Shown: positions 16,251-25,474, numbered from the stretch's first letter. The stretch is 64,000 nt of DNA from Geojedonia litorea (GCF_042654525.1 NZ_JBHSGP010000014.1:1116001-1180000), one strand, 5' to 3'. A program made the numbers and translations. The notes: generated from the letters alone by a model not told the origin.

Positions 16251-17111
16251 CTAAAGAGTGAACTTATAACCAACAGCAATATTTGTTGAGAAATTGCCAT
16301 TATTTTCAAGTAATGCGGCAAAAAGCTCATTGTAGCTAATTGTAAAAAAACTGTGCTCTGAAACACCTATTTCTGCACCAACACCAAAGGTAAATGGTAT
16401 GTCAAATACTGTTTCGGATACCGTGGTTGTGCCACCTTCACCATCTGCTACTGTATTTTTTATAAAATTGAGTGTTGCAAATTTAGACTGTGCATATAAA
16501 TTAAAGTTGGTGGCGTTGATTACTCTAAAACGGTAACCCAAGGCGAGTTCTGTTGTTGAAAATTTAAAAGTATCTGTTTTGAACACATGTCGTAACTGCA
16601 TAAAAAGGGCATGTGGTTTTATTCGCTTGCCATCCAAAAGCTCTAATTCTACTCCAAATTGCGGTAATATAGCATTGCTGGTATTTCTAACAAAAGGTGT
16701 ATTGGTAATGCCACCAAAAGTTCCTAATAAAAGCTGCGGTGTAGCTTTATATATTGAGGTTTTATAATCTGGGTCTTGTGAAAGATTGTAATCATCAATA
16801 TAGGCTTTTAAATCGTAAAGTGTAAAATTTAAATCATTGGTTGGAGTACCAGTAATATTTTGCAACGTAGTTTTATATTCCCATTGATAAATTCGGGCTT
16901 CATTTCTGCTGTTTAAAAGCTCAAGGATGGTTTGGTCACTCTTACGTGCAAAATAGCGATAACGACCATCTATGATATTCCAAAGTAGGTCCAATTCACC
17001 ATCAACTTCCAATATAAGTTCAAGATTTTCATCACCAACGGTATAGGTGTTTTGGGAAAAAAGTGAACTCGAGCTAATTAATAAAAATAAGAAGATGGCT
17101 ATGTTTTTCAT
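16251..17111 (-). CDS. Putative outer membrane beta-barrel protein
   Basis: A 286-residue protein with a signal peptide (MKNIAIFLFLLISSSSLFSQ). The second half alternates polar and hydrophobic residues and ends in a typical barrel strand with terminal aromatic/leucine (NIAVGYKFTL). The N-terminal half is acidic and may form a separate domain. I recognise no named family. It sits upstream of and in line with the glycosyltransferase gene in reverse order, so it may be the last gene of that minus-strand unit. Confidence 0.65.
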   Translation of the reverse strand: MKNIAIFLFLLISSSSLFSQNTYTVGDENLELILEVDGELDLLWNIIDGRYRYFARKSDQTILELLNSRNEARIYQWEYKTTLQNITGTPTNDLNFTLYDLKAYIDDYNLSQDPDYKTSIYKATPQLLLGTFGGITNTPFVRNTSNAILPQFGVELELLDGKRIKPHALFMQLRHVFKTDTFKFSTTELALGYRFRVINATNFNLYAQSKFATLNFIKNTVADGEGGTTTVSETVFDIPFTFGVGAEIGVSEHSFFTISYNELFAALLENNGNFSTNIAVGYKFTL

Positions 17112-17164
17112 TGGGATTCAGGATTATAGATGAGTAAATCTAACAAAAATAAATGAAAACCACA

Positions 17165-18289
17165 CTATTTTTGATAGGCTCTGCCTTTCCAAGAATAACC
17201 AGTAAAAACTGATGAAAATGCCACAAATACATTAAAAAAAGGATAAAGTAAAGCTGAAAGAAAATAAGAGAGTAATATTTGGTTTTGATCGAAAAAACGG
17301 GAAGCTTTAAATAAAAGTAGAAAATCAATTCCAAACTTTATTAAAAATACATAAACAAGCGTTTTAATTGGTATAATTCCAACTATAAAAAACATTAGTA
17401 AGCAAATAATGAGGGCGTTCATACACACTACAATAAGCCCAGTTAATTTGCCAAATAAATTACCGTAACTAGACGTTTTAGCAGCCCATCTTAAACGTTG
17501 TGACAGTAAACTATTCAGGTCTGTTTGTACTGCAGTAGCCACAGCTGCATTAGGACTTTTTAAATAATGTACTAATTTGGGATTTTGTTTTACTGCTTTT
17601 TCAAGCAAAAAAACATCATCACCACTTGCAATATTAGTGTTGCCTTCATACCCATTTAATGTTTTAAAAAACTCTACTGTAAAGCCCAAATTGGCACCAT
17701 TGCACAAAAAAGGTTTATTAATGCCAAAACCACCAATAGTAGCGCCTTGCAAACTTAAAAAGTCAAGTATTTGGAAACGTTTGATAAAGGAATCTTTAGT
17801 TGCATACATCACAGGTGCAGCTATAAATTGCGTCTTTTGTTTCTGTATAAAACAATCAAAAGTATCCATCCAATATCTAGGTAAAATACAATCGGCATCG
17901 GTGGTCACAATCCATTGGTATTTTGCCTTTAATATGGCTGTTGTAATGGCATCTTTTTTAGGAGACTTGGTGCTTCTCTGATTTGGTAGTACTGTTACGT
18001 CTATTTCATATTTTTCAACGAAGGAGTTAATGATTTGAACGGAGTCATCAGTGGAGTCATCATCAACAAAAATAACTTCAAAATGAGTTGCTGGATAGTT
18101 GAGTTCAGCGATAGACTTTAACAAACTTGGCAGATTTTTGCCTTCGTTTCTAAACGGAATAACAATAGTAAATTTTGTCGAAATAGGTATGTCTTCCAGT
18201 TTAAAATCTTCAACTTTGTCAAAACCAAAGACAAAAGCGCCAATTAATAAGACATATAATAACGTTACCAATAATGCAATAAGTGTCAT
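17165..18289 (-). CDS. Family 2 glycosyltransferase, membrane-bound
   Basis: A 374-residue GT-A glycosyltransferase. An N-terminal membrane helix is followed by FTIVIPFRNEGKNL, the nucleotide-binding VDDDSTDDS, the second acidic motif TTDADC, GDDVFLLEKA, and a QRLRWAAK stretch (Q/RxxRW) characteristic of processive or lipid-glycosylating GT2 enzymes. At least three C-terminal helices follow. The start codon overlaps the stop of the flippase-like gene (ATGA), so the pair is coupled. It probably moves a sugar onto a membrane lipid; donor and acceptor are unknown. Confidence 0.88.
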   Translation of the reverse strand: MTLIALLVTLLYVLLIGAFVFGFDKVEDFKLEDIPISTKFTIVIPFRNEGKNLPSLLKSIAELNYPATHFEVIFVDDDSTDDSVQIINSFVEKYEIDVTVLPNQRSTKSPKKDAITTAILKAKYQWIVTTDADCILPRYWMDTFDCFIQKQKTQFIAAPVMYATKDSFIKRFQILDFLSLQGATIGGFGINKPFLCNGANLGFTVEFFKTLNGYEGNTNIASGDDVFLLEKAVKQNPKLVHYLKSPNAAVATAVQTDLNSLLSQRLRWAAKTSSYGNLFGKLTGLIVVCMNALIICLLMFFIVGIIPIKTLVYVFLIKFGIDFLLLFKASRFFDQNQILLSYFLSALLYPFFNVFVAFSSVFTGYSWKGRAYQK

Positions 18290-19233
18290 GCTTGTTGTTG
18301 TATGGGGTTTAATTTAAAAACTAAAATATAGTAACTGCCAATTAAACTAGGTACTGCAAAATTCAAAAACCACATCAATGAAACTGTACTCAATATGGCA
18401 AGTGAACTAATACCTAAATACGAGAATAAATAAACGGCAATACTACCTTTAATAACAACATCAAAAATAAGTATTGATGGTACAAATGATGACATTAAAT
18501 ACATTAAAGTTATAAAGGTCATAGCGTCAAAATAGCTTATCCTGATTCCGAAAAGATAAAGAATGACATAAAATTGAAATGAAAAAATAAGATATCGCAA
18601 TATCGAATACATCAAACTACTAATGAGGGCTCTGTTAGGTAATTCTGCTGTATGTTTTTTAAAAACAATCCTCTTTTTAAATAGAATGAACATTAGAATA
18701 AAACAGAGACCTAGTAGAATTGAAACAAGTGTTAAATTGCTGTGATTGACCGTGAAATTGCCATATTTTGCGAATGCAATTAACCCAATGCTTCCAAAAA
18801 TCATGGTGGATATCATTTGAGTTAGATTTCCCATTAAATTGAGATATAGAATTTGAGCTCTCAATGACTTTTCAAAGTAAATAGCCTTTGCACCGTATTC
18901 GCCCAAACGATTAGGTGTGAATATTGAAACCGCAAAAGAGCCTAAACTTTGTTCCAAGGCCTTCGAGAATGAAATATTTTGAACAACCGAGACCAATTTT
19001 TGCCATTTTAAAATTTCAAAAAACCAATTAAAACTTGATAGAATGAGTAAAAAACCAAGGTTTTTGATTAAAAAAGCATCATTTTCGTTCAAAAACTGAA
19101 TAAAAGCTTCAAAATCTAATTCATTGTTTTTTGATAGTTTTTTGTAGATAGCATAAAAGGCACCAAATACAAGACTTAATTTAATAAGTACAAAAAAGAA
19201 TTGTTTAGTTTTGTAAGGCAACCCAATATTCAT
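18286..19233 (-). CDS. Lysylphosphatidylglycerol synthase-like transmembrane (flippase-like) protein
   Basis: A 315-residue protein with seven to eight hydrophobic helices. The features FNWFFEILKWQKLV, FTPNRLGEYGAKA and MSSFVPSILIFDVVIKGS match the LPG_synthase_TM/UPF0104 family, whose members flip or modify membrane lipids. The catalytic lysyltransferase part found in MprF is absent. Coupling to a membrane GT2 suggests a glycolipid synthesis-and-flipping pair. It is transcribed divergently from an outer membrane protein gene with a gap of only 27 bp, so promoters must overlap. Confidence 0.82.
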   Translation of the reverse strand: MNIGLPYKTKQFFFVLIKLSLVFGAFYAIYKKLSKNNELDFEAFIQFLNENDAFLIKNLGFLLILSSFNWFFEILKWQKLVSVVQNISFSKALEQSLGSFAVSIFTPNRLGEYGAKAIYFEKSLRAQILYLNLMGNLTQMISTMIFGSIGLIAFAKYGNFTVNHSNLTLVSILLGLCFILMFILFKKRIVFKKHTAELPNRALISSLMYSILRYLIFSFQFYVILYLFGIRISYFDAMTFITLMYLMSSFVPSILIFDVVIKGSIAVYLFSYLGISSLAILSTVSLMWFLNFAVPSLIGSYYILVFKLNPIQQQA

Positions 19234-19260
19234 GATACAAATTAAACCAATTCATTGCAT

Positions 19261-19896
19261 ATGAGCCGCATCAAAGTAAAATATCTATGTATAGTTTTGG
19301 CCTTGAGTTTTAGTCTTTGGGCTTTTGGTCAGCGTGAAACCAATAAATGGAAAGCCCAAATTGCTTTAGGGGTTAATAGCCCTTCACAATCTGGGTTTGT
19401 TGAAGATTTTCAAGGAAAATCACTAAATTTTCCAACGGTTAATATGGGTGTGCAACATATGTTTGGTCCACAAATAGGTGCCAAATTAGATTTTGGCTAT
19501 AATCGCATCTCTAGTGATGATACGTCGCCTGAATTTAAATTGAATTATTCAAGAATCAATCCCCAATTGGTGTTTGATCCAACACAAGGCTTATATTTTT
19601 TACCAGAGCGTATGGGACTCGTGCTTCATGCAGGTCCGGGATTAAGCTTTGTAAAGCCATTAGGGAATTATATTGATAATAATCTTTCGTTTTTTAATGT
19701 CATGGGAGGTTTAGAGCTGCATTTAGGTATTGCTGAACGGGCTTCGGTTTATATAGACACTTCTTATATAATGGGTTTTGGAAAAGATTTTGATCCGGTA
19801 ACCGAAGGTTATGGATCATTTAATGGTAATCTGCTAACTATAACTTTTGGAATTACCTTTTCGTTAAGCGGTTGCCAATATTGCGATAATGAGTAA
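19261..19896 (+). CDS. Outer membrane beta-barrel (OmpA-barrel-like) protein
   Basis: A ~211-residue protein with a signal peptide ending WAFGQ. Repeated amphipathic strands (IGAKLDFGYNRIS, SRINPQLVFDP, LVLHAGPGLSFV, RASVYIDTSYIMGFG) and a final FGITFSLSG indicate an eight-stranded barrel like OmpW/OmpX or the OmpA N-domain. I start it at the ATG; an in-frame TTG six bases earlier is also possible. There is a small cysteine-containing tail (CQYCDNE). The last eight bases overlap ruvC, so expression is linked. Confidence 0.7.
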   Translation: MSRIKVKYLCIVLALSFSLWAFGQRETNKWKAQIALGVNSPSQSGFVEDFQGKSLNFPTVNMGVQHMFGPQIGAKLDFGYNRISSDDTSPEFKLNYSRINPQLVFDPTQGLYFLPERMGLVLHAGPGLSFVKPLGNYIDNNLSFFNVMGGLELHLGIAERASVYIDTSYIMGFGKDFDPVTEGYGSFNGNLLTITFGITFSLSGCQYCDNE

Positions 19897-20443
19897 AGAA
19901 AAAATCATTTTAGGGATTGACCCTGGTACAACCATCATGGGATTTGGGCTTATAAAAGTTATTGGTAAAACCATGCAGTTTATGCAACTAAATGAATTGG
20001 ATTTAAAAAAATATGACGACCATTATCTCAAACTAAAACTTATTTTTGAACGTACAATCGAATTAATTGATACACATCATCCCGATGAAATAGCTATAGA
20101 AGCCCCTTTTTTTGGTAAAAATGTGCAAAGTATGCTCAAATTGGGTAGAGCACAAGGTGTGGCTATGGCGGCTGGTTTAAGTAGAGAAATCCCAATTACA
20201 GAATATTCCCCTAAAAAAATTAAAATGGCTATTACTGGAAACGGTAATGCTAGTAAAGAGCAAGTTGCTAAAATGTTACAAAGTTTGTTGAATCTAAAAA
20301 GCCTTCCTAAAAACCTAGATGCTACAGACGGTTTGGCTGCTGCAGTTTGCCATTTTTATAATGAAGGTAAAGTCGAAGTTGGAAAAAATTATACAGGCTG
20401 GAGTGCTTTTGTGAAGCAGAATGAAGGACGAATAAAGAAGTGA
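19889..20443 (+). CDS. ruvC: Crossover junction endodeoxyribonuclease RuvC
   Basis: A 184-residue Holliday junction resolvase. It opens LGIDPGTTIMGFGLI, with the catalytic Asp in IDPGT, then EIAIEAPFFGKNVQSMLKLG with the second acid, KMAITGNGNASKEQV, and DATDGLAAAVCH carrying the last acidic pair and His. It cuts four-way junctions with RuvAB during recombination repair. No ruvA or ruvB is nearby, which is normal in this phylum. The start overlaps the outer membrane protein gene by eight bases. Confidence 0.96.
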   Translation: MSKEKIILGIDPGTTIMGFGLIKVIGKTMQFMQLNELDLKKYDDHYLKLKLIFERTIELIDTHHPDEIAIEAPFFGKNVQSMLKLGRAQGVAMAAGLSREIPITEYSPKKIKMAITGNGNASKEQVAKMLQSLLNLKSLPKNLDATDGLAAAVCHFYNEGKVEVGKNYTGWSAFVKQNEGRIKK

Positions 20444-20465
20444 TTAGTTTTCATCATAATTTTTA

Positions 20466-20490
20466 TAACCACTAACCTCTAACCACTAAC
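20466..20490. repeat. Direct repeat TAACCACTAAC
   Basis: Two exact copies (20466-20476 and 20480-20490) with a 14-bp period lie in the short gap between ruvC and hemW, eight bases before the hemW start. No function is evident. Confidence 0.6.
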
Positions 20491-20497
20491 TACATAT

Positions 20498-21625
20498 ATG
20501 AGCGGCATTTACATTCACATTCCTTTTTGCAAACAAGCCTGCCATTATTGTGATTTTCATTTTTCGACATCAATAAAGAAGAAAGGCGAACTTGTAAATG
20601 CATTGGTTTTGGAGTTGGCATTACGCAAGGACGAGTTTAAAAACCAAGTTGTAGAAACCATCTATTTTGGTGGAGGAACGCCAAGCTTATTAACAAACGA
20701 GGAATTACAATTACTAATCTCTAAAGTGTACAGCAATTATAAAGTTGCTGACAATCCTGAAATTACGTTAGAAGCTAATCCAGACGATTTAACAAATCAA
20801 CGACTTAACGACTTAACAACTTCACCCATAAACCGCTTAAGTATTGGGGTTCAATCCTTTTTTGAGTCGGATTTGAAGCTTATGAATCGCGCCCATAATG
20901 CTGAAGAGGCAAAAAAATGCCTTGATGAAGCCACTAAACATTTTGATAATATTTCTGTGGATTTAATTTATGGTATTCCTGGTTTGAGTAATGAGAATTG
21001 GTTAAAGAACATTGAAACTGCCTTGTCATATAATATTCCACACATATCTAGTTATGCGTTAACGGTTGAACCTAAAACGGCTTTGGAAACCTTTATTAAA
21101 AAAGGAATTGTTGATGACGTTGATGATGAATTGGCCCAAACACAATTTTATTTGCTTGTAGAACAGCTTGAAGCTTCAGGTTTTGTGCACTATGAATTAT
21201 CAAACTTCGGGAAGCCGGGATTTTTCAGCAGGAATAATTCGGCCTATTGGCAAGGCAAACCATATCTGGGAATAGGTCCTTCGGCGCATTCCTTTAACGG
21301 GAACCAACGTAGTTGGAATGTAAGTAACAATTCAAAATACATTAAAAGTATTGATAGAAGTATTCTGCCCAGTGAGACAGAAACTTTAACTCAAACCGAT
21401 AAGTATAATGAATATGTCATGACAGGTTTGCGCACCATTTGGGGAGTTTCCATCCAAAAAGTGAACAATGATTTTGGTAAGGACTACAGCGACCATCTTT
21501 TACATCAAGCACAGGTATTTATAAATCAACAATTGTTGTATATTGATAATGAAATATTGAAAGTATCCCAGAAAGGTAAATTTTTGAGTGATGGGATTGC
21601 TTCAGAACTCTTTAAAGTTAATTAA
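20498..21625 (+). CDS. hemW: Radical SAM haem chaperone HemW
   Basis: A 375-residue radical SAM protein. The cluster motif is FCKQACHYCDF (C11-x3-C15-x2-C18), followed by VETIYFGGGTPSLL, LEANPDD, INRLSIGVQSF and the C-terminal HemW region with YWQGKPYLGIGPSAHSF. HemN proper carries an extra cysteine and N-terminal extension that are missing here, so the haem chaperone HemW (old name: oxygen-independent coproporphyrinogen oxidase-like) is preferred. It probably loads haem into proteins; a link to the H-NOX protein of this window would be speculative. Confidence 0.92.
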   Translation: MSGIYIHIPFCKQACHYCDFHFSTSIKKKGELVNALVLELALRKDEFKNQVVETIYFGGGTPSLLTNEELQLLISKVYSNYKVADNPEITLEANPDDLTNQRLNDLTTSPINRLSIGVQSFFESDLKLMNRAHNAEEAKKCLDEATKHFDNISVDLIYGIPGLSNENWLKNIETALSYNIPHISSYALTVEPKTALETFIKKGIVDDVDDELAQTQFYLLVEQLEASGFVHYELSNFGKPGFFSRNNSAYWQGKPYLGIGPSAHSFNGNQRSWNVSNNSKYIKSIDRSILPSETETLTQTDKYNEYVMTGLRTIWGVSIQKVNNDFGKDYSDHLLHQAQVFINQQLLYIDNEILKVSQKGKFLSDGIASELFKVN

Positions 21626-21627
21626 CT

Positions 21628-22377
21628 GTGATTGCAACAATTCAACATAATTCAAGTCATTTTAATGTAGATTTATCGAAACCTTTAGATATCTCAATTC
21701 CGCTTAAGGCTTCAAAAACAAATGTGAATGCCTGGTATTTAGGGCCGCCAAACATAGAGCCTGTAAAAAATGAGGATTGGATTGGTTCGGTGAAACAAGG
21801 TGCTGCTGTTAATTTCAATACCATACAATTTAATCCACATTCGCATGGCACGCATACAGAATGTGTTGGTCATATTACTGAAGAATTCCACTCCATAAAC
21901 AAAAACTTAAAACAGTTTTTTTTTAAAGCCGAAGTAATATCAGTTGCTCCTGAAAAATACTTGAAGGATACTATTATATCAAAACATCAAATCGAATTTG
22001 CGCTCCAAAACAAAACTTGTGAAGCCGTAATTATTAGAACACTTCCAAACACCAAAGAGAAAAAGTCAAGGCAATACTCCAACACTAACTGGACCTATTT
22101 AATGGAAGATGCGATGACCTATTTAGTTGAAAAAGGAATTCAACATGTATTAATTGATCTTCCAAGTGTTGATCGCGAAAAAGATGGGGGGCAGTTAAAA
22201 TCACATAAAGCCTTTTGGAATTTTAATGGAAACATTCGCAAAAATTGTACAATTACCGAGTTAGTCTATGTGCCAAACAAAGTGAAAGATGGTGCCTATT
22301 TATTGAATCTACAAATCGCTCCATTTGAAAATGATGCTACACCTAGTAAACCAGTGTTATTTGAAATTATTTCCTGA
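21628..22377 (+). CDS. Cyclase family protein (kynurenine formamidase-like)
   Basis: A 249-residue metal-dependent hydrolase with the metal motif HSHGTHTECVGH (His71, His73, His76, His82) of the Cyclase/KynB family (PF04199). Members hydrolyse cyclic or formyl amides. It starts at GTG two bases after the hemW stop and ends overlapping the next ATG (TGATG), so it is inside an operon. DLPSVDREKDGG is a second conserved metal/substrate segment. No tryptophan-degradation genes are near, so the kynurenine role is not supported here. Confidence 0.85.
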   Translation: MIATIQHNSSHFNVDLSKPLDISIPLKASKTNVNAWYLGPPNIEPVKNEDWIGSVKQGAAVNFNTIQFNPHSHGTHTECVGHITEEFHSINKNLKQFFFKAEVISVAPEKYLKDTIISKHQIEFALQNKTCEAVIIRTLPNTKEKKSRQYSNTNWTYLMEDAMTYLVEKGIQHVLIDLPSVDREKDGGQLKSHKAFWNFNGNIRKNCTITELVYVPNKVKDGAYLLNLQIAPFENDATPSKPVLFEIIS

Positions 22378-22736
22378 TGAATATTGAACAACTTCGAAAT
22401 TATTGTCTGTTAAAAAAGGGAGTAACTGAACATTTCCCATTTGACGCAGATACTTTGGTGTTTAAAGTATTGGGGAAAATGTTCGCCTTATTTCCTTTAG
22501 AAGATTGGGAAGCTGGCAAAGGCTGGGTCAATTTAAAGGCTGATCCCGACTATACTGCAGAACTTCGTGCTGAGTACCAAAGCATACAGCCGGGATGGCA
22601 TATGAGTAAGGTACATTGGAATTCGGTGTACATCCATCAAGGAGAATTGCCCCCTCAACTCATTCTTCAATTAATTGATCATTCTTATGATATGGTAGTG
22701 AAAAGTTTGCCCAAAAAATTGAGAGATACGCTTTAA
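22377..22736 (+). CDS. MmcQ/YjbR family protein
   Basis: A 119-residue protein matching the YjbR/MmcQ family (PF04237): MNIEQLRNYCLLKKGVTEHF, then GKMFALFPLEDW, NLKADPD, and the signature WHMSKVHWNSVYI. The fold is CyaY-like, and family members are described as DNA-binding-like proteins of unclear function. The start overlaps the stop of the cyclase gene. Length is normal for the family. Confidence 0.9.
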   Translation: MNIEQLRNYCLLKKGVTEHFPFDADTLVFKVLGKMFALFPLEDWEAGKGWVNLKADPDYTAELRAEYQSIQPGWHMSKVHWNSVYIHQGELPPQLILQLIDHSYDMVVKSLPKKLRDTL

Positions 22737-22804
22737 TAAAAACCTTAAGTTTGCATCTCTAAAGTTTCATAAATTCTTCATTACTATAAATCATATTAGA
22801 TACC

Positions 22805-23386
22805 ATGAGTGTTTTAAATACCCTTCAAGAACGAAGCAATTCAAGATGCGAATTATGCGCAACAACCGAGCAACTTCAACAATACACCCTTCCTCCAGCC
22901 CTAAGTGAGAATGTTGCCAATGATATCTTGGTTTGTAACACTTGTTTAAATCAAATTGTAGGGGAAGAGGAAATGGATCCTAATCATTGGCGTTGTTTAA
23001 ATGAAAGTATGTGGAGTGAGCATGTAGCAGTACAAATTATGGCTTGGCGACTGTTTCAAAGATTGCGACATGAAGGTTGGCCAAAAGATCTGCTAGATAT
23101 GATGTATTTGGATGATGAAAATTTGGCTTTTGCTAGATTAACTGGAGAGCATGAAGATGAGGCTAATAAAATTATTCATCGCGATGTTAATGGGGTTATT
23201 TTACAAGCAGGTGATTCGGTGGTTTTAGTAAAAGACTTAAAAGTGAAAGGGTCAAGTATGGTAGCAAAGCAGGGTACTGCAGTTAGAAATATTCGATTAG
23301 ATCATGAAAACGCCGAGTATATTGAAGGCAAAGTTGATGGGCAACAGATTGTGATTATTACAAAATATGTTAAACGACTTAATTAG
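22805..23386 (+). CDS. PhnA-domain zinc-ribbon protein
   Basis: A 193-residue protein with an N-terminal zinc ribbon (C15-x2-C18 and C44-x2-C47) and a C-terminal PhnA/YjdM domain (VVLVKDLKVKGSSMVAKQGT, then GQQIVIITKYVKRLN). Despite the name, PhnA family proteins are not shown to act on alkylphosphonates in this phylum, and no C-P lyase genes are near. The middle region (~55-130) has an HTH-free helical insert. It ends against a convergent small gene, the stop codons overlapping by four bases. Confidence 0.85.
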   Translation: MSVLNTLQERSNSRCELCATTEQLQQYTLPPALSENVANDILVCNTCLNQIVGEEEMDPNHWRCLNESMWSEHVAVQIMAWRLFQRLRHEGWPKDLLDMMYLDDENLAFARLTGEHEDEANKIIHRDVNGVILQAGDSVVLVKDLKVKGSSMVAKQGTAVRNIRLDHENAEYIEGKVDGQQIVIITKYVKRLN

Positions 23387-23532
23387 TCGTTGTCATTAGT
23401 TTTGTTCTTTTTAAACCATCCCATTCCAAACGGAAATAAAATCAACAGAAAAAAGAATTGTCCAGTAACAAGTCCATAAATGGTAACAACCAAAGCAATG
23501 GCTAAAAGAATATAAACATACTTTTCTTTCAT
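23383..23532 (-). CDS. Small membrane protein, 49 residues
   Basis: The frame reads MKEKYVYILLAIALVVTIYG and continues with a second hydrophobic stretch (QFFFLLILFPFG), ending in a charged tail KKNKTNDND. It looks like a two-helix small membrane protein. It is read in the same direction as the AraC gene and begins one base after that gene's stop, so it is likely the second gene of the unit. I know no family for it. The tight fit between neighbours supports a real gene. Confidence 0.55.
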   Translation of the reverse strand: MKEKYVYILLAIALVVTIYGLVTGQFFFLLILFPFGMGWFKKNKTNDND

Positions 23533-23533
23533 A

Positions 23534-24379
23534 TCATGATTTTAGTTTTCTAAACTGATTTGGAGTTAGGCATTTTATGTATTTGAATTGCCTGTTAAAA
23601 TTAGAAATATTGTTAAATCCACACTGCTCTGCAATATCTCCTATTGATAAATCTTTTTCAGAAACTAACAATTTACAGGCATTTTCAATACGCAGCTCGT
23701 TCAAAAACGTAAAATAAGTTTTATTGGTTCGCTTTTTAAAGTATTTACAAAAGGCATTTTTGGTCATTGAAGCCACGTTTGAAACTGATTCAAGAGAAAC
23801 GTCTTCATTAAAATGGCTCATTGTAAACTCAAAAACTTCACGCATGCGTTTTCCTTCTATATCGGTATATTTTTTATCATAAATAAATGAAGAAAGACTT
23901 TTGTATGATGCTGAAGAGGCTAATTTAAGCAGATCCAATAAAATAATAAACCGACTTAATTTTGTGGCATTTTGAAGCTGAAAAAAGAGTTCATGTAGGC
24001 GTTTTCTATGTGAGGTTACCTTAAAGCCATTCGTAGCCCTTCTAAAAAATGGTTGTAATTCATGCAGTTCTTCAAGTTCAAAAAAATGCTTACCAAATGA
24101 GTTTTTTGTAAAAAATAAGGTCAGCATATGAGAGTGTACATTAGCCTTTAAGTCACTTTTAAATACATGTGGTAAATTGCTGCCAATTACCAATATGTCT
24201 CCTTTAGAATAGTCATTTATAGTGTCGCCAACAATTAAGGTGCCTTCGCCTTCAACAATTAGACTTAATTGAATTTCTTCATGTTGATGTAATTGATCAT
24301 AAAACACCATGTCATAATCAACCTGAAAAACCAGTGCATCCAGTTCCGGTTTTGGTATTTTAAATGGAAGGACTCTCAT
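23534..24379 (-). CDS. AraC-family transcriptional regulator of the hydroxyproline operon
   Basis: A 281-residue regulator with an N-terminal cupin-like sensor (HEEIQLSLIVEGEGTLIVGD) and a C-terminal double HTH (residues ~180-281; SLESVSNVASMTKNAFCKYFKK and IGDIAEQCGFNNISNFNRQFK, then LTPNQFRKL). It is divergent from the hydroxyproline catabolic genes, and the 130-bp gap carries strong direct repeats. This makes it the likely activator responding to hydroxyproline or an intermediate. The ligand is inferred from context only. Confidence 0.88.
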   Translation of the reverse strand: MRVLPFKIPKPELDALVFQVDYDMVFYDQLHQHEEIQLSLIVEGEGTLIVGDTINDYSKGDILVIGSNLPHVFKSDLKANVHSHMLTLFFTKNSFGKHFFELEELHELQPFFRRATNGFKVTSHRKRLHELFFQLQNATKLSRFIILLDLLKLASSASYKSLSSFIYDKKYTDIEGKRMREVFEFTMSHFNEDVSLESVSNVASMTKNAFCKYFKKRTNKTYFTFLNELRIENACKLLVSEKDLSIGDIAEQCGFNNISNFNRQFKYIKCLTPNQFRKLKS

Positions 24380-24403
24380 TAATTTAATAATTACTATTCA
24401 AAA

Positions 24404-24453
24404 ATAGTATTAATATTTTATAAATGGATAATATAGTATCAATATTGGATAAA
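24404..24453. promoter_or_regulatory. Direct-repeat operator between araC-type gene and hydroxyproline genes
   Basis: Two 21-base direct repeats (24404-24424 and 24433-24453) match at 18 of 21 positions; both begin ATAGTAT and end ATAAA, with a period of 29 bp. Direct repeats in the divergent intergenic region are the usual AraC-family binding arrangement. Confidence 0.6.
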
Positions 24454-24512
24454 CACTAATTATTCTGTTCGCTTGTTTAGAACTAATTTTACCCTATTAA
24501 AAAATTTAAATT

Positions 24513-25439
24513 ATGAGCATACTTTGGGAAGGTGTAATGCCTGCAGTAACTACAAAATTTACAGAGACTGATGAATTAGATTTAAAAACTTTTAAACTCA
24601 ATATCAATGCACAGTTGGAAGCAGGTGTTCATGGGATTGTTTTAGGTGGAACCTTGGGAGAAGCTAGTACATTAACTGATGAAGAAAAGCGTATTTTAAC
24701 AAGAACTACCGTTGAGTTTGTAAATGGCAGAGTCCCTGTTTTGATTAATATTGCAGAGCAGAGTACAAAAGGAGCCATCGAGGCAGCCAGAAAAGCGAAA
24801 GAAGATGGCGCAAGCGGACTCATGGTGTTGCCTCCAATGCGCTATAAATCTGGAGACCGGGAAACGATTGAATATTTTAAAGCGGTGGCTAATAGCACAA
24901 CACTGCCAATAATGGTATATAATAATCCGGTAGATTATAAAATTGAAGTGACTTTAGATATGTTTGAAACGTTGTTAAATGCATGTCCAAACATTCAGGC
25001 CGTTAAAGAATCAACCCGAGATATATCTAACGTGACTAGAATTAAGAACCGTTTTGGTGATCGCCTGAAAATTTTAACAGGAGTAGATACTTTGGCCTTG
25101 GAAAGTCTTTTAATGGGTGCCGATGGCTGGGTTGCCGGTTTGGTTTGTGCATTCCCTGCTGAAACGGTCGCCATTTATGAACTTCAAAAAGCGGGTAGAA
25201 TTAAAGAAGCTATCGAAATTTATCGTTGGTTTTTACCCTTGTTGGAGTTGGATATAAACCCTAAATTAGTACAGAATATAAAATTGGCAGAAGTGTACAC
25301 AGGTTTAGGGACCGAAAATGTTCGACCACCAAGATTACCGTTGCATGGCAAGGAACGCGAAGAGGTTATACGTATTATCGAAGAAGGAATAAAAAACAGA
25401 CCAATTTTACCAAACTACAAAGAACTGGCTACGGTATAA
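24513..25439 (+). CDS. DapA-family aldolase/deaminase, likely pyrroline-4-hydroxy-2-carboxylate deaminase
   Basis: A 308-residue TIM-barrel enzyme of the dihydrodipicolinate synthase/N-acetylneuraminate lyase superfamily. The Schiff-base Lys165 is in IQAVKESTRD, the catalytic Tyr136 in IMVYNNPVDY, and the GGTLGEAS carboxylate loop is near residue 45. In this operon the expected reaction is conversion of cis-4-hydroxy-D-proline's oxidation product (pyrroline-4-hydroxy-2-carboxylate) into 2-oxoglutarate semialdehyde with loss of ammonia. The specific assignment comes from neighbours: epimerase, D-amino-acid oxidase and semialdehyde dehydrogenase are all present. A different keto-acid aldolase activity cannot be excluded by sequence alone. 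Confidence 0.82.
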   Translation: MSILWEGVMPAVTTKFTETDELDLKTFKLNINAQLEAGVHGIVLGGTLGEASTLTDEEKRILTRTTVEFVNGRVPVLINIAEQSTKGAIEAARKAKEDGASGLMVLPPMRYKSGDRETIEYFKAVANSTTLPIMVYNNPVDYKIEVTLDMFETLLNACPNIQAVKESTRDISNVTRIKNRFGDRLKILTGVDTLALESLLMGADGWVAGLVCAFPAETVAIYELQKAGRIKEAIEIYRWFLPLLELDINPKLVQNIKLAEVYTGLGTENVRPPRLPLHGKEREEVIRIIEEGIKNRPILPNYKELATV

Positions 25440-25474
25440 GAAATTAAATATCAAGGGTTAAAAAAACGAGAAAA

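Noticed and set aside
19255..19260. TTG start for the outer membrane protein before ruvC
   Set aside because: An ATG two codons later gives a normal signal peptide; TTG is possible but less likely.
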